Of a stretch of DNA of 47,579 bases, positions 15,928 through 25,160 are shown piece by piece (position 1 is the first letter of the stretch; each line of letters begins with the position of its first letter). A program made the translations under genes and the position numbers. The stretch covers positions 1 to 47,579 of the forward strand of contig JAFTCC010000033.1 in the NCBI GenBank assembly GCA_017454915.1, given 5' to 3'. Below the pieces are notes generated by a model. That model saw only the letters and a program-made list of their open reading frames with translations. It had not been told where the DNA came from and made no database searches. Source of the DNA: Paludibacteraceae bacterium (GTDB lineage: Bacteria; Bacteroidota; Bacteroidia; Bacteroidales; Paludibacteraceae).

Positions 15928-18903
15928 ATGAAAAAATTATTACTTTTTTTATTGTTTACCGTTCCGTTTTCAACGTTAGTTTTTGCCAATGACGAAATTG
16001 ACGGTATCGCTTATGGGTTAAATTCTGACGGCACCGCACAGGTGGTTAAGAAAAATCCCAGTTACAGCGGTGTTGTGTCAATTCCCGAACAAGTGTACTA
16101 CGATGGCGAAAACCGTGCTGTTACCAAAATCGGCACTAAGGCTTTCCGCAACTGCGGTGAGCTGACAAGCGTGGAAATCCCGCAGAGCGTTAAGAGCATA
16201 GACAACTATGCTTTCAGCGGCTCGTCGCTTAAGGAAATCGCTATTCCAAATAGCGTGACGGAAATTGGCGGTTACACGTTCCAAGACTGCAAGGGACTTG
16301 AGCGGCCGGTGTACAATGAGCACATTTTTGTTGCGCTGCCAAGGTCATATAACGGTTCCTATTCCATTCCTGACGGCATAGAGGTCATAGCCTACGGCGC
16401 TTTTGACGAATGCGCTGGCTTGACCGAAGTGATTATTCCGTCAAGCGTGAGAGAGATAGGAAAAAACGCATTCAAGGGATGCACATCACTCACCAGTGTT
16501 GTGATACCTGACGGCGTTGAAAAGATAGGGGCGGAGGCCTTTAGCGGTTGCACAAGCCTCACAAATGTTGTGCTTCCCAACAGTGTTAAGGAAGTTGACG
16601 ACTATGTTTTCAAGGGCTGCGTAAACCTTGCCGAACCCATTTACAACGACAAACTTTTTGTTGCAATGCCACGTTCGCACGAAGGGCTGTTCAGAGTCCC
16701 GGCTGGCATTGAAACGATTGTTGAGGAAGCCTTCAAAGACTGCAGCGCAAGCTATCAGGTTATTTTGCCCAACAGCGTTACCACTATTGGCAATGACGCT
16801 TTTGCCATGAGCGGACTTAGCGAAATAAGGCTTTCGGAGAACTTGAAGAAAATAGGCGACTGCGCCTTCATGAGCTGCCTGTTGCTGCAGACCATCACCA
16901 TTCCTGCCAGTGTTGAAGAAATCGGCGGATTTGCTTTCGCAGCATGTAGCGGACTGACGTCCATCACCTGCGATGCCATCAACCCTCCGGCACTTGGAGC
17001 AGCAGTTTTCAACGCTGTTAACAAGTCCATCCCTCTCTACGTGCCCGAAGAGGCTATTGACGCATATCGCAATGCCGACCAGTGGAAAGAATTCAACATC
17101 ATGCCCATCGACGACTGGAATCCTGACCATCCCGCCAACCCGGGCAACTACCTGCTCACACTTATTGCTGAACCCGAAGAGTGGGGTACATTTGAGGGCG
17201 ACGGCCTGTATGAGCAGAACAGCGAAGTGGAGTTCACGGCAATAGCAAACCACGGATACAGATTTGTGAAGTGGACTGATGGTGTTGAAGACGCCACACG
17301 CACAATAAAACTCGTGAGAGACACCACTTTCACAGCCCTGTTTGAGCTCAACGAGTTCCTAATCAAGTTTAACAACTACAACGACACCCTCCTTGAGGAG
17401 AAATTAGTCACCTATGGCACTACGCCAGTTTACACCGGCGAAGAACCCAAACATGACCCGACTGACGAGTTTGCATTCTTCTTCAAAGGCTGGGAACCCG
17501 AAATAGTTCCCGTTTATGATGAGGCAACGTACACTGCCGTGTTCGACTCATTGGCATATCCTGACACTGTAATCATAGGCGATAAACAAAACCTGTCAGA
17601 AATGTTTGTTGGTCCTATTACTCACGTCATAGCTCTTGAAACAGCCGAAATTTCAATACCGACCCCCGTCAAAGTTAAGTCGCTGACACTCTGGGTGAGC
17701 AACATCGACGCTCCCAGTATCGACGGTATTGAGAACCTCACGGCAGAAACCGTTGACATGGTGCTCCGCCTTGAGCCTTACGAGGACGTGGCTGTGCGCT
17801 CCAAGTGGTATGCGTTTGCTGTGCCGTTCAACGTGGAAGTGTCAAGCGGCATACGTGTTGAAACAGAAGAAGACCCAGCAGTGCTTGGCAGGAAGTTCAT
17901 TCTTGACCAGTATGACGGAACACTTCGTTCGGATACTCAAAATGGTTGGGAGCGCGTGAGCGCCGATGCCACACTTGTGCCGGGCGTTACATACATGATT
18001 TCTGTGAACGGAACCGACAACTACTGGAGGTTCACAATGTCAGGCAGCACGCCAATCAAGGAGCACACATCTATAGACTTGAGTGCTTATCCGTCGCAAA
18101 TCGGGCAGCACCATGCCGGATGGAATAGCCTGTCTAACATAAGCTGGCAGAAGTCAAAAGCCGTAGCGGAAGGAGTGCTCTATGCCACCATCTACCACAA
18201 CGACTTGAGCGTCTATGAAGTAGTGCCGCTCGACGAATATGAGTTCTTCGCATTCTGCCCGATATTCATACAGGCACCCGGCGAAGGCGTAGTTAACTTC
18301 TTGCCGGTAGGAAACGCTGACGGACCGAATAATATTCAACGCCGCACCTACACGCCATCGCCCGAAACATCATCGCCGATGAAATTCTCTCTGGAAACAG
18401 ATGGTCAAAACTATGCTGACAAGTCATACATTACGCTTACTTCTGCTGAAAAAGGCTATACAATAGGTCACGACCTGCAGAAGATGGTTAATCGTTCAGC
18501 CGCTGTTGCCCAGATGTGGATTAGTGCGTATGGTCTTGATCTTGCAGCCCATGAGGCAACACTTGTTGACCGCACCACAACGGTACCCGTTGGATTCTAT
18601 GCTCCAACGGCAGGAACATACCGCCTGTCGGTTAGTGGAGTGGACTCCGATGTCCAAGTTTACCTTGCGCATAAAGGCAATGTGATATGGGACCTCCTCG
18701 CAAGCGATTGCGACATTCAACTGCCGGCAGGAGATACCAAAGGTTACTCAATTATTATCTATAAGAAATCAGCGCTTATCACTCCTTCTTTCGATGTATA
18801 TAAGCAAGGGATTAAATCAGATAAAATAATTAAAGACGGAGTAGTTTATGTCCGCCATGGGAATAAAGTATTTGACGCTCATGGCAAAAGAACAGTAAAA
18901 TAA
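15928..18903 (+). CDS. BspA-type leucine-rich-repeat surface protein
   Basis: 991 residues from ATG 15928; the open frame extends 10 codons further to a TTG, but MKKLLLFLLFTVPFSTLVFA is the obvious signal peptide. Residues 40-390 are BspA-like leucine-rich repeats (TreponemaLRR type; units such as AFKGCTSLTSVVIPDGVEKI), about 12 copies. Next come an InlB-type beta-repeat section (WGTFEGDGLYEQNSEVEFTA near 425), a long beta-rich part, and a short C-terminal tail, IKDGVVYVRHGNKVFDAHGK. That tail resembles the short terminal motif of many Prevotella and Bacteroides BspA proteins, possibly a sorting signal. Such proteins bind host or microbial surfaces; the ligand here is unknown. An isolated copy of the same tail motif occurs at 27730-27816. 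Confidence 0.87.
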   Translation: MKKLLLFLLFTVPFSTLVFANDEIDGIAYGLNSDGTAQVVKKNPSYSGVVSIPEQVYYDGENRAVTKIGTKAFRNCGELTSVEIPQSVKSIDNYAFSGSSLKEIAIPNSVTEIGGYTFQDCKGLERPVYNEHIFVALPRSYNGSYSIPDGIEVIAYGAFDECAGLTEVIIPSSVREIGKNAFKGCTSLTSVVIPDGVEKIGAEAFSGCTSLTNVVLPNSVKEVDDYVFKGCVNLAEPIYNDKLFVAMPRSHEGLFRVPAGIETIVEEAFKDCSASYQVILPNSVTTIGNDAFAMSGLSEIRLSENLKKIGDCAFMSCLLLQTITIPASVEEIGGFAFAACSGLTSITCDAINPPALGAAVFNAVNKSIPLYVPEEAIDAYRNADQWKEFNIMPIDDWNPDHPANPGNYLLTLIAEPEEWGTFEGDGLYEQNSEVEFTAIANHGYRFVKWTDGVEDATRTIKLVRDTTFTALFELNEFLIKFNNYNDTLLEEKLVTYGTTPVYTGEEPKHDPTDEFAFFFKGWEPEIVPVYDEATYTAVFDSLAYPDTVIIGDKQNLSEMFVGPITHVIALETAEISIPTPVKVKSLTLWVSNIDAPSIDGIENLTAETVDMVLRLEPYEDVAVRSKWYAFAVPFNVEVSSGIRVETEEDPAVLGRKFILDQYDGTLRSDTQNGWERVSADATLVPGVTYMISVNGTDNYWRFTMSGSTPIKEHTSIDLSAYPSQIGQHHAGWNSLSNISWQKSKAVAEGVLYATIYHNDLSVYEVVPLDEYEFFAFCPIFIQAPGEGVVNFLPVGNADGPNNIQRRTYTPSPETSSPMKFSLETDGQNYADKSYITLTSAEKGYTIGHDLQKMVNRSAAVAQMWISAYGLDLAAHEATLVDRTTTVPVGFYAPTAGTYRLSVSGVDSDVQVYLAHKGNVIWDLLASDCDIQLPAGDTKGYSIIIYKKSALITPSFDVYKQGIKSDKIIKDGVVYVRHGNKVFDAHGKRTVK

Positions 18904-18920
18904 CAATTCCTGAAATTTCA

Positions 18921-18960
18921 AAATCCGCCAAGGCTCTGAAGAGCTTAGGGCGGATTTTTT
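18921..18960 (+). terminator. Rho-independent terminator after the BspA-like gene
   Basis: aaatccgcc (18921-18929) pairs with ggcggattt (18949-18957), with aaggctc/gagctt pairing inside, followed by T residues. Confidence 0.85.
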
Positions 18961-18980
18961 AACCTCATGACAAAATAAAC

Positions 18981-20261
18981 ATGAAACAGATTAACTCATT
19001 TTTTCAGCATGTATTACTTATAGGCTTCTTTGCCATATTGCCAGTCTATTCCTATGCCGCTGTTGACATGCAGGCGCATGTCGTTTCAGATGAAGGACTT
19101 GCCGCATACACAGCATATAACTCAAAGCAGGCGGCATATTACACCGGCAACTATGCGTACAATGTTTTGGTTACCAAGTCAGGCAATGAACTCTTTGGCG
19201 TACTCAATTCTCTGATGGGCAACACCAGCGACATCGGATCGTCACGCTTTAGTTATAATTCGCTCAGGGATGAATATGTCAATGTTGACCGCGACCTCAA
19301 CACCGCAGGCAAAATAATAGGCTATTACGACGGCTATGTGCTCAGCGGAACATGGGGTTCAGGATGGAATAGGGAACATACATGGCCACAGTCAAAAGGG
19401 GCAAAATCAACTATTCCAATGGGACATGATATGCAATCTGTTAGACCGACTAACACTGCTGTCAACTCCAGCCGAGGGAATGATGCCTATGGCGAAAGTA
19501 GCGGCTACTACGACCCTAATGAAGTGACTATTAATAATAAAAATTACAAGACCATCAACCTCGGCACATATCGTGGTGATGCCGCACGTGTCATTCTCTA
19601 CGACTATGTTGTCTATGGAGAGGCCGGTGGCTACAAAAACACACTCTACAACGGTAATGCACAATTGCTGCAGAAACTCGGAACCGAAGGAGTGTTCGAG
19701 TCGCTCCATGTGCTGCTCAAGTGGCACATGCAAGACCCGCCGTCACTCACCGAGATGGTACGAAACGATGGGGCACAAGACTATCAAGGCAACAGAAACC
19801 CTTTCATCGACTATCCCGAACTGGCTATCGAAATGCTGCTCAACAACAGCAGTGTGAAAGCATACGAAGTAACTCATAGCGGAGCAGACATGCAGCCGGC
19901 ATACGCCCACACCACAGCTGCCGGATTTATCGCATATCTCACAAAACAAGACGGAACACACCCGCAGGAGTCGGAACTCAAAGTGACTGGCGGAACATAC
20001 CAGTACAACGCCATACTCGGAAGGTTAACCATCACCAAAGCCAATGGAGCAGTAACAATCACAGTGGGCGATGGCTCGACTGCACTTGAGGACGTGGAAG
20101 CTGATGGCAGCAATTACGCCGACGAAGCCATCATATTTAATGCTGCTGGCATCAAAGTAGCGCACACAACGCAAGGAGCCGTCAACAGCGTCATGCAGAC
20201 ACTTCCGCATGGACTTTACATCATACGCACACCGCGCATGACCACAAAAGTGCTAAGGTAG
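18981..20261 (+). CDS. Secreted endonuclease I (EndA/NucM family) with T9SS-like C-terminus
   Basis: 426 residues. A signal peptide (about residues 1-26, ending SYAA) is followed by the beta-beta-alpha-metal nuclease domain: WNREHTWPQSKG holds the general-base His, and GHDMQSVRPTNTAVNSSRGN the metal-binding Asn region. The enzyme cuts DNA or RNA outside the cell. The last 75 residues (IIFNAAGIKVAHTTQG, LPHGLYIIRTPRMTTKVLR) look like a type IX sorting domain. That would place the nuclease on the surface or in the medium, where it could free nucleotides or degrade extracellular DNA. It lies between two terminators, so it is monocistronic. Confidence 0.9.
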   Translation: MKQINSFFQHVLLIGFFAILPVYSYAAVDMQAHVVSDEGLAAYTAYNSKQAAYYTGNYAYNVLVTKSGNELFGVLNSLMGNTSDIGSSRFSYNSLRDEYVNVDRDLNTAGKIIGYYDGYVLSGTWGSGWNREHTWPQSKGAKSTIPMGHDMQSVRPTNTAVNSSRGNDAYGESSGYYDPNEVTINNKNYKTINLGTYRGDAARVILYDYVVYGEAGGYKNTLYNGNAQLLQKLGTEGVFESLHVLLKWHMQDPPSLTEMVRNDGAQDYQGNRNPFIDYPELAIEMLLNNSSVKAYEVTHSGADMQPAYAHTTAAGFIAYLTKQDGTHPQESELKVTGGTYQYNAILGRLTITKANGAVTITVGDGSTALEDVEADGSNYADEAIIFNAAGIKVAHTTQGAVNSVMQTLPHGLYIIRTPRMTTKVLR

Positions 20262-20305
20262 TAGCGCGCATAATCACCCAACAGGATAACTTATTACTCT
20301 AACAT

Positions 20306-20342
20306 AAAAAGCCGACATCGTCCGTGATGCCGGCTTTTTTAT
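20306..20342 (+). terminator. Rho-independent terminator after the endonuclease gene
   Basis: aaaaagccgacatc (20306-20319) pairs with gatgccggctttt with one mismatch, followed by T residues. The remaining 270 bp before gdhA hold only a candidate -7 element (TAACTTTG, 20498-20505) and a 25-codon open stretch that I do not regard as a gene. Confidence 0.8.
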
Positions 20343-20610
20343 TTACATAATCACAACACATTCGAGGACAATCTCTAACTCGATTTCGAGCAGCTGCTCA
20401 AGGACTGCGAAAACGGGACGCTGGCAAAAACTGTTAGAAAATGTGTGGGATTTTAATTTTTTTTGACCATGACACAGCGAGTTTGAATTAAATTTAATAA
20501 CTTTGTATTGGGAAAAGTTGGCTTGCCGCCAAAGGCTTGTGTGCGAAATTCCTTACACGAGTTGAAGAGCCTGCTAAATTGACATCATACATATAATTAT
20601 AGAAAGAAAA

Positions 20611-21969
20611 ATGGTTGACAAACAGACCCGTCAGTACATAGACCTGTTTATGGCTGACTTAATCAAGAAGAACCCTGGTGAGCAGGAGTTTCATCAGGCT
20701 GTTAGAGAAGTTGTGGAGAGTGTCGCTCCATATATCATGCAGTATCCCTACTTGCGTGAGCAAAAAATTTTGGAGCGCATGGTTGAGCCCGAGCGTGTGA
20801 TTATGTTTCGCGTTCCGTGGGTTGACGACCGTGGCGAGATACAGATTAACCGTGGTTACCGCGTTCAGATGAATTCTGCAATAGGTCCGTATAAGGGCGG
20901 CATACGTTTCCATGCGAGCGTAACACTCAGCATCATGAAGTTCCTCGCCTTTGAGCAGACCTTCAAAAACAGCCTCACCACCCTGCCCATGGGTGGTGCC
21001 AAAGGCGGAAGCGACTTTTCGCCGCGCGGCAAGTCTGACGCCGAAGTTATGCGTTTCTGCCAGAGCTTTATGACCGAACTTCAACGCCACATCGGGCAGG
21101 ATACTGATGTTCCGGCAGGTGACATAGGCGTAGGCGGACGCGAGATAGGCTATATGTTCGGGCAGTACAAACGCTTGCGCGACGAGTTCACAGGTACCCT
21201 GACCGGCAAGGGTCAGTACTGGGGCGGCAGCCGCCTGCGCCCCGAGGCCACGGGCTACGGACTTTGCTATTTCACTCAGGCCATGCTCGCCACGCGCGGC
21301 AAGGCATTCGAAGGACACACAGTCTGCATCTCCGGCTCAGGCAACGTGGCTCAATATGCCGCACAGAAAGCCATGCGTCTCGGCGCTAAGGTTGTTACAT
21401 TGTCCGACAGCGACGGATTCGTTCACGACCCAGAAGGACTCACCGAAGAAAAACTTAACTTCGTGTTCGAGCTCAAAAACATCCGCCGCGGCCGCATCCG
21501 CGAATATGCCGAGAAGTTCCCGTCAGCAACCTACTACCCGGGCGAAAGACCCTGGCGCATACCCTGCGACATCGCACTGCCCTGCGCAACACAGAACGAG
21601 ATAGAGCGCGACGATGCTCAGCACCTCGTTGACGGAGGATGCTGGTGCGTGGCAGAAGGAGCCAACATGCCATCAACACCCGAGGCAATAGCAATCTTCC
21701 AAGCCGCAAAACTGCTCTACAGCCCCGGAAAGGCGAGCAACGCAGGAGGCGTGGCCACATCTGGACTCGAAATGACCCAGAACAGCATACGCCAACGCTG
21801 GACAGCCGAAGAAGTCGATGAACACCTCCACCGCATCATGGCTGACATTCACGCCGCTTGCCTCAAATACGGCACCGAAGAGGATGGTTACATCAACTAC
21901 GTCCGTGGAGCCAACATTGCAGGCTTCATTAAAGTCGCCAATGCCATGGTTGAGCAAGGAGTAGTTTAG
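20611..21969 (+). CDS. gdhA: NADP-type glutamate dehydrogenase
   Basis: 452 residues, the usual hexameric class I length. It reversibly aminates 2-oxoglutarate to glutamate, the main ammonia-assimilation step in Bacteroidota. Motifs: KGGIRFHASVT (substrate Lys), LPMGGAKGGSDF with the catalytic Lys, PAGDIGVGGREIGYMFGQY with the active-site Asp, and the nucleotide-binding VCISGSGNVAQYAA near residue 235. The serine following the glycine-rich loop's second strand (LSDSDG) fits NADP preference, but that is inference. A -7 element lies about 110 bp upstream. A terminator-like hairpin at 22054 follows. Confidence 0.96.
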   Translation: MVDKQTRQYIDLFMADLIKKNPGEQEFHQAVREVVESVAPYIMQYPYLREQKILERMVEPERVIMFRVPWVDDRGEIQINRGYRVQMNSAIGPYKGGIRFHASVTLSIMKFLAFEQTFKNSLTTLPMGGAKGGSDFSPRGKSDAEVMRFCQSFMTELQRHIGQDTDVPAGDIGVGGREIGYMFGQYKRLRDEFTGTLTGKGQYWGGSRLRPEATGYGLCYFTQAMLATRGKAFEGHTVCISGSGNVAQYAAQKAMRLGAKVVTLSDSDGFVHDPEGLTEEKLNFVFELKNIRRGRIREYAEKFPSATYYPGERPWRIPCDIALPCATQNEIERDDAQHLVDGGCWCVAEGANMPSTPEAIAIFQAAKLLYSPGKASNAGGVATSGLEMTQNSIRQRWTAEEVDEHLHRIMADIHAACLKYGTEEDGYINYVRGANIAGFIKVANAMVEQGVV

Positions 21970-22053
21970 TTAGGACGGCTGCGCTGCAGGAGATGCGGGC
22001 GAGGACGATCGCGTTCCAAGAGGGAGGACTTGCAGAACAGTCTAATATAAGCA

Positions 22054-22087
22054 ACCGCGGGTCGCACGAGCGACCTGCGGTTCTTGT
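22054..22087 (+). terminator. Terminator-like hairpin after gdhA
   Basis: accgcgggtcgc (22054-22065) pairs with gcgacctgcggt (22070-22081), one mismatch in 12, followed by a T-rich stretch. It also lies beyond the end of the convergent kinase gene. Confidence 0.7.
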
Positions 22088-22124
22088 TTGCATAAATACA
22101 CTATTTTCGTTCTTCACCAGCTCA

Positions 22125-23225
22125 CTACCACCTTTGTCCATTCATAAGAACATTTCTTTCGTTTGACTCAATTTTTTCTTCTTGTTCCTGCAATCTGTAC
22201 TTCATATACTCTATTATGGATTGCTGTGTTTTTATCGTATTATCGGTTTCTGTTTTGTATTGATTAAGGCTTTTTTGTAGAGTTATTACTTCCTGACTTT
22301 TGCTTTCGTACATTTGTTTTGCCGTATTGAGTTTATCACTTAGCATTGCCAGTGAATCTGTTTTCATCTTCACGCTGATGCTGATGGAATCCAATCCGTT
22401 TGAAAGATTTTGAGTAATGGATGACTGCCGTCGCAATGATTCGATATACTCTACATAAAATGTAGCAAGTGCTATAAAAAGCATTGCTGTAATTGTTGCT
22501 ACGATAATTTGTGTCCACGGAAAACGACGCTCAATGGCATTTTTTACTTCTACCACGGTTGAATAGCGCTTTTCGGGATTAGGGTGTGTGCACCTGCGGG
22601 CAATTCTTTTCAAGTTTGTAGTTTGCTCAAGTACCTTGCCGAGTGCATAGATGTCATTTCGTGGGTTGATATCGGGGTCTGTCCATAATGCTGGGTCGAT
22701 GTATCCACTTGTGCCAGCCATGCCTTTCAGTGTCGTGAAATCCGCTTTATCAGCCAGCCCGAAATCAGTTAGGACAATATGCCCGTTGTCTTTGCGAATG
22801 AGTATATTCTCTGGTTTCAGGTCACGGTGTACGATACCTTGCTTATGCAGGTAAATCAACGCATCGCAAAGTTCCGAAGCCTGTTGCTGGGTGAGACTCA
22901 TGGCTTGTTCGGAATCTATGTATTCTTGAATGATGCACCATCCCAACCTATCAACCTGTTCCATACCGAGTGTACGGACGATGTTCGAATGCGATAACGG
23001 ATATGCGATACGGAACTCTTTTTCAAACAGCGTCTGGTATTGCACATCTTTTGCCGCATCGGGTGTCAGGCATTTCAGAACATGCCATTGCCCGAAACGC
23101 TTCGCCTTATAGACCATAGAGTAGCCGTTGGCGGACTGGTGAAGTAGTGTTAACTCCACGAATTGACTTGAAATATTGATGTCACCGCCTTGCGTAAAAC
23201 CAGAATTAAGTTCAGAATCAAACAT
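22125..23225 (-). CDS. Hanks-type serine/threonine protein kinase with membrane anchor and coiled coil
   Basis: 366 residues. The kinase domain spans about residues 25-232: ATP Lys51 (HVLKCL), partner Glu70, catalytic loop HRDLKPEN (133-140), and metal-binding DFG (154-156), all intact, so it should be active. One transmembrane segment (about 238-258) and a long coiled coil (about 262-355) follow, which would lie outside the cytoplasm. That layout fits a sensor kinase whose external coil dimerises, though the signal is unknown. It is 68 bp downstream of the regulator-like gene and probably shares its promoter. Substrates cannot be read from sequence. Confidence 0.9.
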   Translation of the reverse strand: MFDSELNSGFTQGGDINISSQFVELTLLHQSANGYSMVYKAKRFGQWHVLKCLTPDAAKDVQYQTLFEKEFRIAYPLSHSNIVRTLGMEQVDRLGWCIIQEYIDSEQAMSLTQQQASELCDALIYLHKQGIVHRDLKPENILIRKDNGHIVLTDFGLADKADFTTLKGMAGTSGYIDPALWTDPDINPRNDIYALGKVLEQTTNLKRIARRCTHPNPEKRYSTVVEVKNAIERRFPWTQIIVATITAMLFIALATFYVEYIESLRRQSSITQNLSNGLDSISISVKMKTDSLAMLSDKLNTAKQMYESKSQEVITLQKSLNQYKTETDNTIKTQQSIIEYMKYRLQEQEEKIESNERNVLMNGQRW

Positions 23226-23293
23226 AATATTTTAGATGAAAGACTACTGGGAAGAACCAACTGAGGCATTCTTTATTCTTTATTCCTTGTTCT

Positions 23294-23839
23294 TTATAGT
23301 ATATTGATTTTTGTAAGCCCTGTCTTTGCGCCTGCCACATATGTGTCCGGCCTTTTGTCGGGTTGGCGTATAGATACTACGTCCGTGGCAGTGAGAGGCT
23401 GCCCTATCATGAATTGCGAAGCGCAAAAACGGTCGCCGATTTGAAGTTTTGCATTTGCTGAATGTAGCACGACAAATGAATTGTCTCCAAGATATTCCAC
23501 CACGATTTCTCTATTAGGGTTCCAAGCCAGTTGCAGTTTTTGCCCAATTGCCAATTCTGCGCTTTTTATGTGCATGGAAGTCACAAAACCAGACTCTACC
23601 TGCTGTTTGTCCAAGTAGTCTTGCCAACCTGCATAGCCAGCATATCGTGCAATGATAGAAAGAGTTGCAGGGCGTGGTGTGCCATTTTGTGGAATATAGC
23701 CGAAAAGGCGTTTTAAGGTCGTTGGGCTCAAATACTCACCGGTATCATTTTGTATCTGCTCCGACAAATAATCAAAATCGGCGGGTGATTCAAGGGTACG
23801 GCCGAGTTTCTCCTTTACTATGGATAAAAGACATTGCAT
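23294..23839 (-). CDS. Regulator-like protein paired with the kinase, unknown function
   Basis: 181 residues, no signal peptide. The N-terminal 85 residues (YLSEQIQNDTGEYLSPTTLK, RLFGYI, RPATLSIIARYAGYAGWQDY) resemble a Bacteroidota helical domain that recalls a DNA-binding helix-turn-helix: the first helix pair, a TTLKRLFG recognition-like helix, and then a second helical unit. The C-terminal half is a small beta-rich domain (IGQKLQLAWNPNREIVVEYL) ending TYVAGAKTGLTKINIL. It has a consensus promoter with a very short leader and lies directly upstream of the kinase gene, so it may regulate the pair or be a kinase substrate. This is inference. Confidence 0.65.
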   Translation of the reverse strand: MQCLLSIVKEKLGRTLESPADFDYLSEQIQNDTGEYLSPTTLKRLFGYIPQNGTPRPATLSIIARYAGYAGWQDYLDKQQVESGFVTSMHIKSAELAIGQKLQLAWNPNREIVVEYLGDNSFVVLHSANAKLQIGDRFCASQFMIGQPLTATDVVSIRQPDKRPDTYVAGAKTGLTKINIL

Positions 23840-23862
23840 GACTGTTGGAGATTTATAGCATA

Positions 23863-23894
23863 CAAAGGTAGCGTGTATTTTTCAAATCTGCAAA
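23863..23894 (-). promoter_or_regulatory. Consensus promoter of the regulator-kinase operon
   Basis: On the minus strand TTTG (23891-23894), a 20-nt spacer and TACCTTTG (23863-23870) fit the Bacteroidota consensus exactly. The transcript would begin near 23856, about 17 nt before the ATG. Confidence 0.7.
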
Positions 23895-23937
23895 TTAAGG
23901 CGATTCATGCACATGCCACCATGATGTCATAAATCAA

Positions 23938-23995
23938 TTTGGCATAATAAGATATGGTTTGGCACGATTTGGCACAATTGATTGTCGTAATTTTG
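23938..23995 (+). promoter_or_regulatory. Direct repeats TTTGGCA beside a -7 element
   Basis: TTTGGCA occurs at 23938, 23958 and 23968, and again at 24045. A -7 match TAATTTTG lies at 23988-23995. The repeats sit between divergent genes (regulator/kinase to the left, secreted protein to the right), so they could be an operator. Alternatively one copy is simply the -33 box, although its spacing (16) is short. Confidence 0.35.
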
Positions 23996-24188
23996 CGATG
24001 TTAATAAAGCATATCCGTAGAAAGATTTTATTTGTCAGCCGTGATTTGGCACTCAACAGCACTACCTTTGCCGCGGATTGCTCAAATCGTAAATGTATTC
24101 ATTCTTTTGACTTGCGACTATTGACTTTAGACTATAATGTAAATAACTCCTAACTCATAACTCATAACTATTCATCTTTAACCCCGAT

Positions 24189-24210
24189 GGCCGATGGGAT
24201 ATAAGTGGCC
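24189..24210 (+). promoter_or_regulatory. Conserved leader hairpin before a secreted-protein gene (copy 1)
   Basis: GGCC (24189-24192) and GGCC (24207-24210) enclose a 14-nt loop beginning GATGGGATATAA, ending 10 nt before the ATG at 24221. The same loop, with stem TGCC/GGCA, precedes the gene at 32256. One stem pair differs in a compensating way (G-C to T-A), which favours a real RNA structure near the ribosome-binding region. Confidence 0.45.
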
Positions 24211-24220
24211 AAAAGCAACA

Positions 24221-24727
24221 ATGAAAAAAACATTATTTACAATCGCCCTCATGATGGGTGCATTCGCGTATCTCAACGCACAAATCACTGCAGAAGAAAT
24301 TCAGCAATGCCGCGACAGAATCTCGCAAATCCAAGAAGCCAAAGCCAACATGGCAAGTGCCCAAACCGACAACGTGGACATCGACGGCTTTAAGGACAAC
24401 GCCTTAAAAGTCTGCGAGGACGTCGTTCAGAGCGGCAACAAAGCACTCGACCTCTACAAAGCCACGCAGGACGGCGGAGCACCGCTTCAAGAAGCAATGG
24501 AACTCAGCAAGCAACTCGTTGAACTTGGCAAACATTCCGCAGACCTCGGCAAGCAAGCAGAACCAGCAGGAAAGGAAATCAAAAACATCAAGAACCCCAA
24601 GGTGCTGCTGAAGGCAAAGAAAATCATCTCCAACGCAACCAGTGCCGTGAAACTTACAGCAGAGGAAATCAAATTCCAAGTCCGTCTCGTCAACGAAATC
24701 ATCCAAACCATCAAAGCAAAACAATAA
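24221..24727 (+). CDS. Small secreted helical protein, unknown function
   Basis: 168 residues. ATG 24221 is chosen because it starts the signal peptide MKKTLFTIALMMGAFAYLNA; the frame is open 9 codons further to 24194, but that part is the leader hairpin. The mature protein (about 148 residues) is Lys-, Ala- and Glu-rich and predicted almost wholly helical, without Trp or a lipobox and with only two Cys (in the segments EEIQQCRDR and LKVCEDVV). I do not recognise a family. It may be periplasmic. It stands alone before a hairpin-rich intergenic region. Confidence 0.7.
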   Translation: MKKTLFTIALMMGAFAYLNAQITAEEIQQCRDRISQIQEAKANMASAQTDNVDIDGFKDNALKVCEDVVQSGNKALDLYKATQDGGAPLQEAMELSKQLVELGKHSADLGKQAEPAGKEIKNIKNPKVLLKAKKIISNATSAVKLTAEEIKFQVRLVNEIIQTIKAKQ

Positions 24728-24778
24728 ATCCATTTACTACAGATTTGCCATATAATTTGGCGATTTCTGCTGCGCAGC

Positions 24779-24814
24779 CCACCTCCCCTAATAAGGGAGG
24801 TGGCACGCAGTGCC
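24779..24814. repeat. REP-like double hairpin
   Basis: CCACCTCCC (24779-24787) pairs with GGGAGGTGG (24795-24803), followed at once by GGCAC-gca-GTGCC (24802-24814). This resembles short palindromic words dispersed between genes in many Bacteroidales genomes. It could also terminate transcription of the gene ending at 24727. Confidence 0.5.
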
Positions 24815-24860
24815 GGAGGAATAGGAAAAGCAGTCTGCATCATGCGGCAAAAATACACAC

Positions 24861-24878
24861 TGACACTTGCAAGTGTCA
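24861..24878. repeat. 18-bp perfect palindrome
   Basis: TGACACTTGCAAGTGTCA is a perfect palindrome in non-coding DNA. It could be the site of a dimeric DNA-binding protein. No adjacent promoter is clear. Confidence 0.35.
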
Positions 24879-25010
24879 AAAAGTATTTGTAAATTTGCCA
24901 CGTCTTTAACCAAGACACGACATCGAGACATTTCAACGTATTTCTTGATAGATAAATCTGGAAAATTAATCACAGTCAAGAGAATAAGTTGAGACAGTCG
25001 CACCGTATGG

Positions 25011-25082
25011 TGCAGACTGCTTTTGCTTATTTGACTGTGGGCATTCCAGAGCCTTTCTATCATAAGCGAAAGCAGTCTTTTT
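25011..25082 (+). terminator. 16-bp hairpin with 31-nt loop and T run
   Basis: GACTGCTTTTGCTTAT (25015-25030) pairs with 25062-25077 with a single G-U wobble, and five T follow. A further copy of one arm (AAAAGCAGTCTGCA, 24826-24839) lies upstream and could pair instead. No gene lies just upstream on this strand. This could be a terminator, a small RNA 3' end, or part of a dispersed repeat. Confidence 0.4.
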
Positions 25083-25160
25083 ATATGTGGTTGATGGGAA
25101 AGGCAAACAGAGTATGCCAAAAATCTGAATATAGAGTAGGCACATTATTTTATTTTTGAT

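Noticed and set aside
16486..17253. 255-codon open frame antisense to the BspA-like gene
   Set aside because: A shadow of the leucine-rich repeats; no independent start signals.
20382..20456. 25-codon frame DFEQLLKDCENGTLAKTVRK... before gdhA
   Set aside because: It looks protein-like, but is too short, begins after a stop, has no start codon, and I cannot match it to a family. At most it is a remnant.
24788..25120. 110-codon open frame on the minus strand between the secreted-protein gene and the membrane-protein gene
   Set aside because: It runs through hairpins and palindromes, has no start context, and its composition looks like translated repeat DNA.
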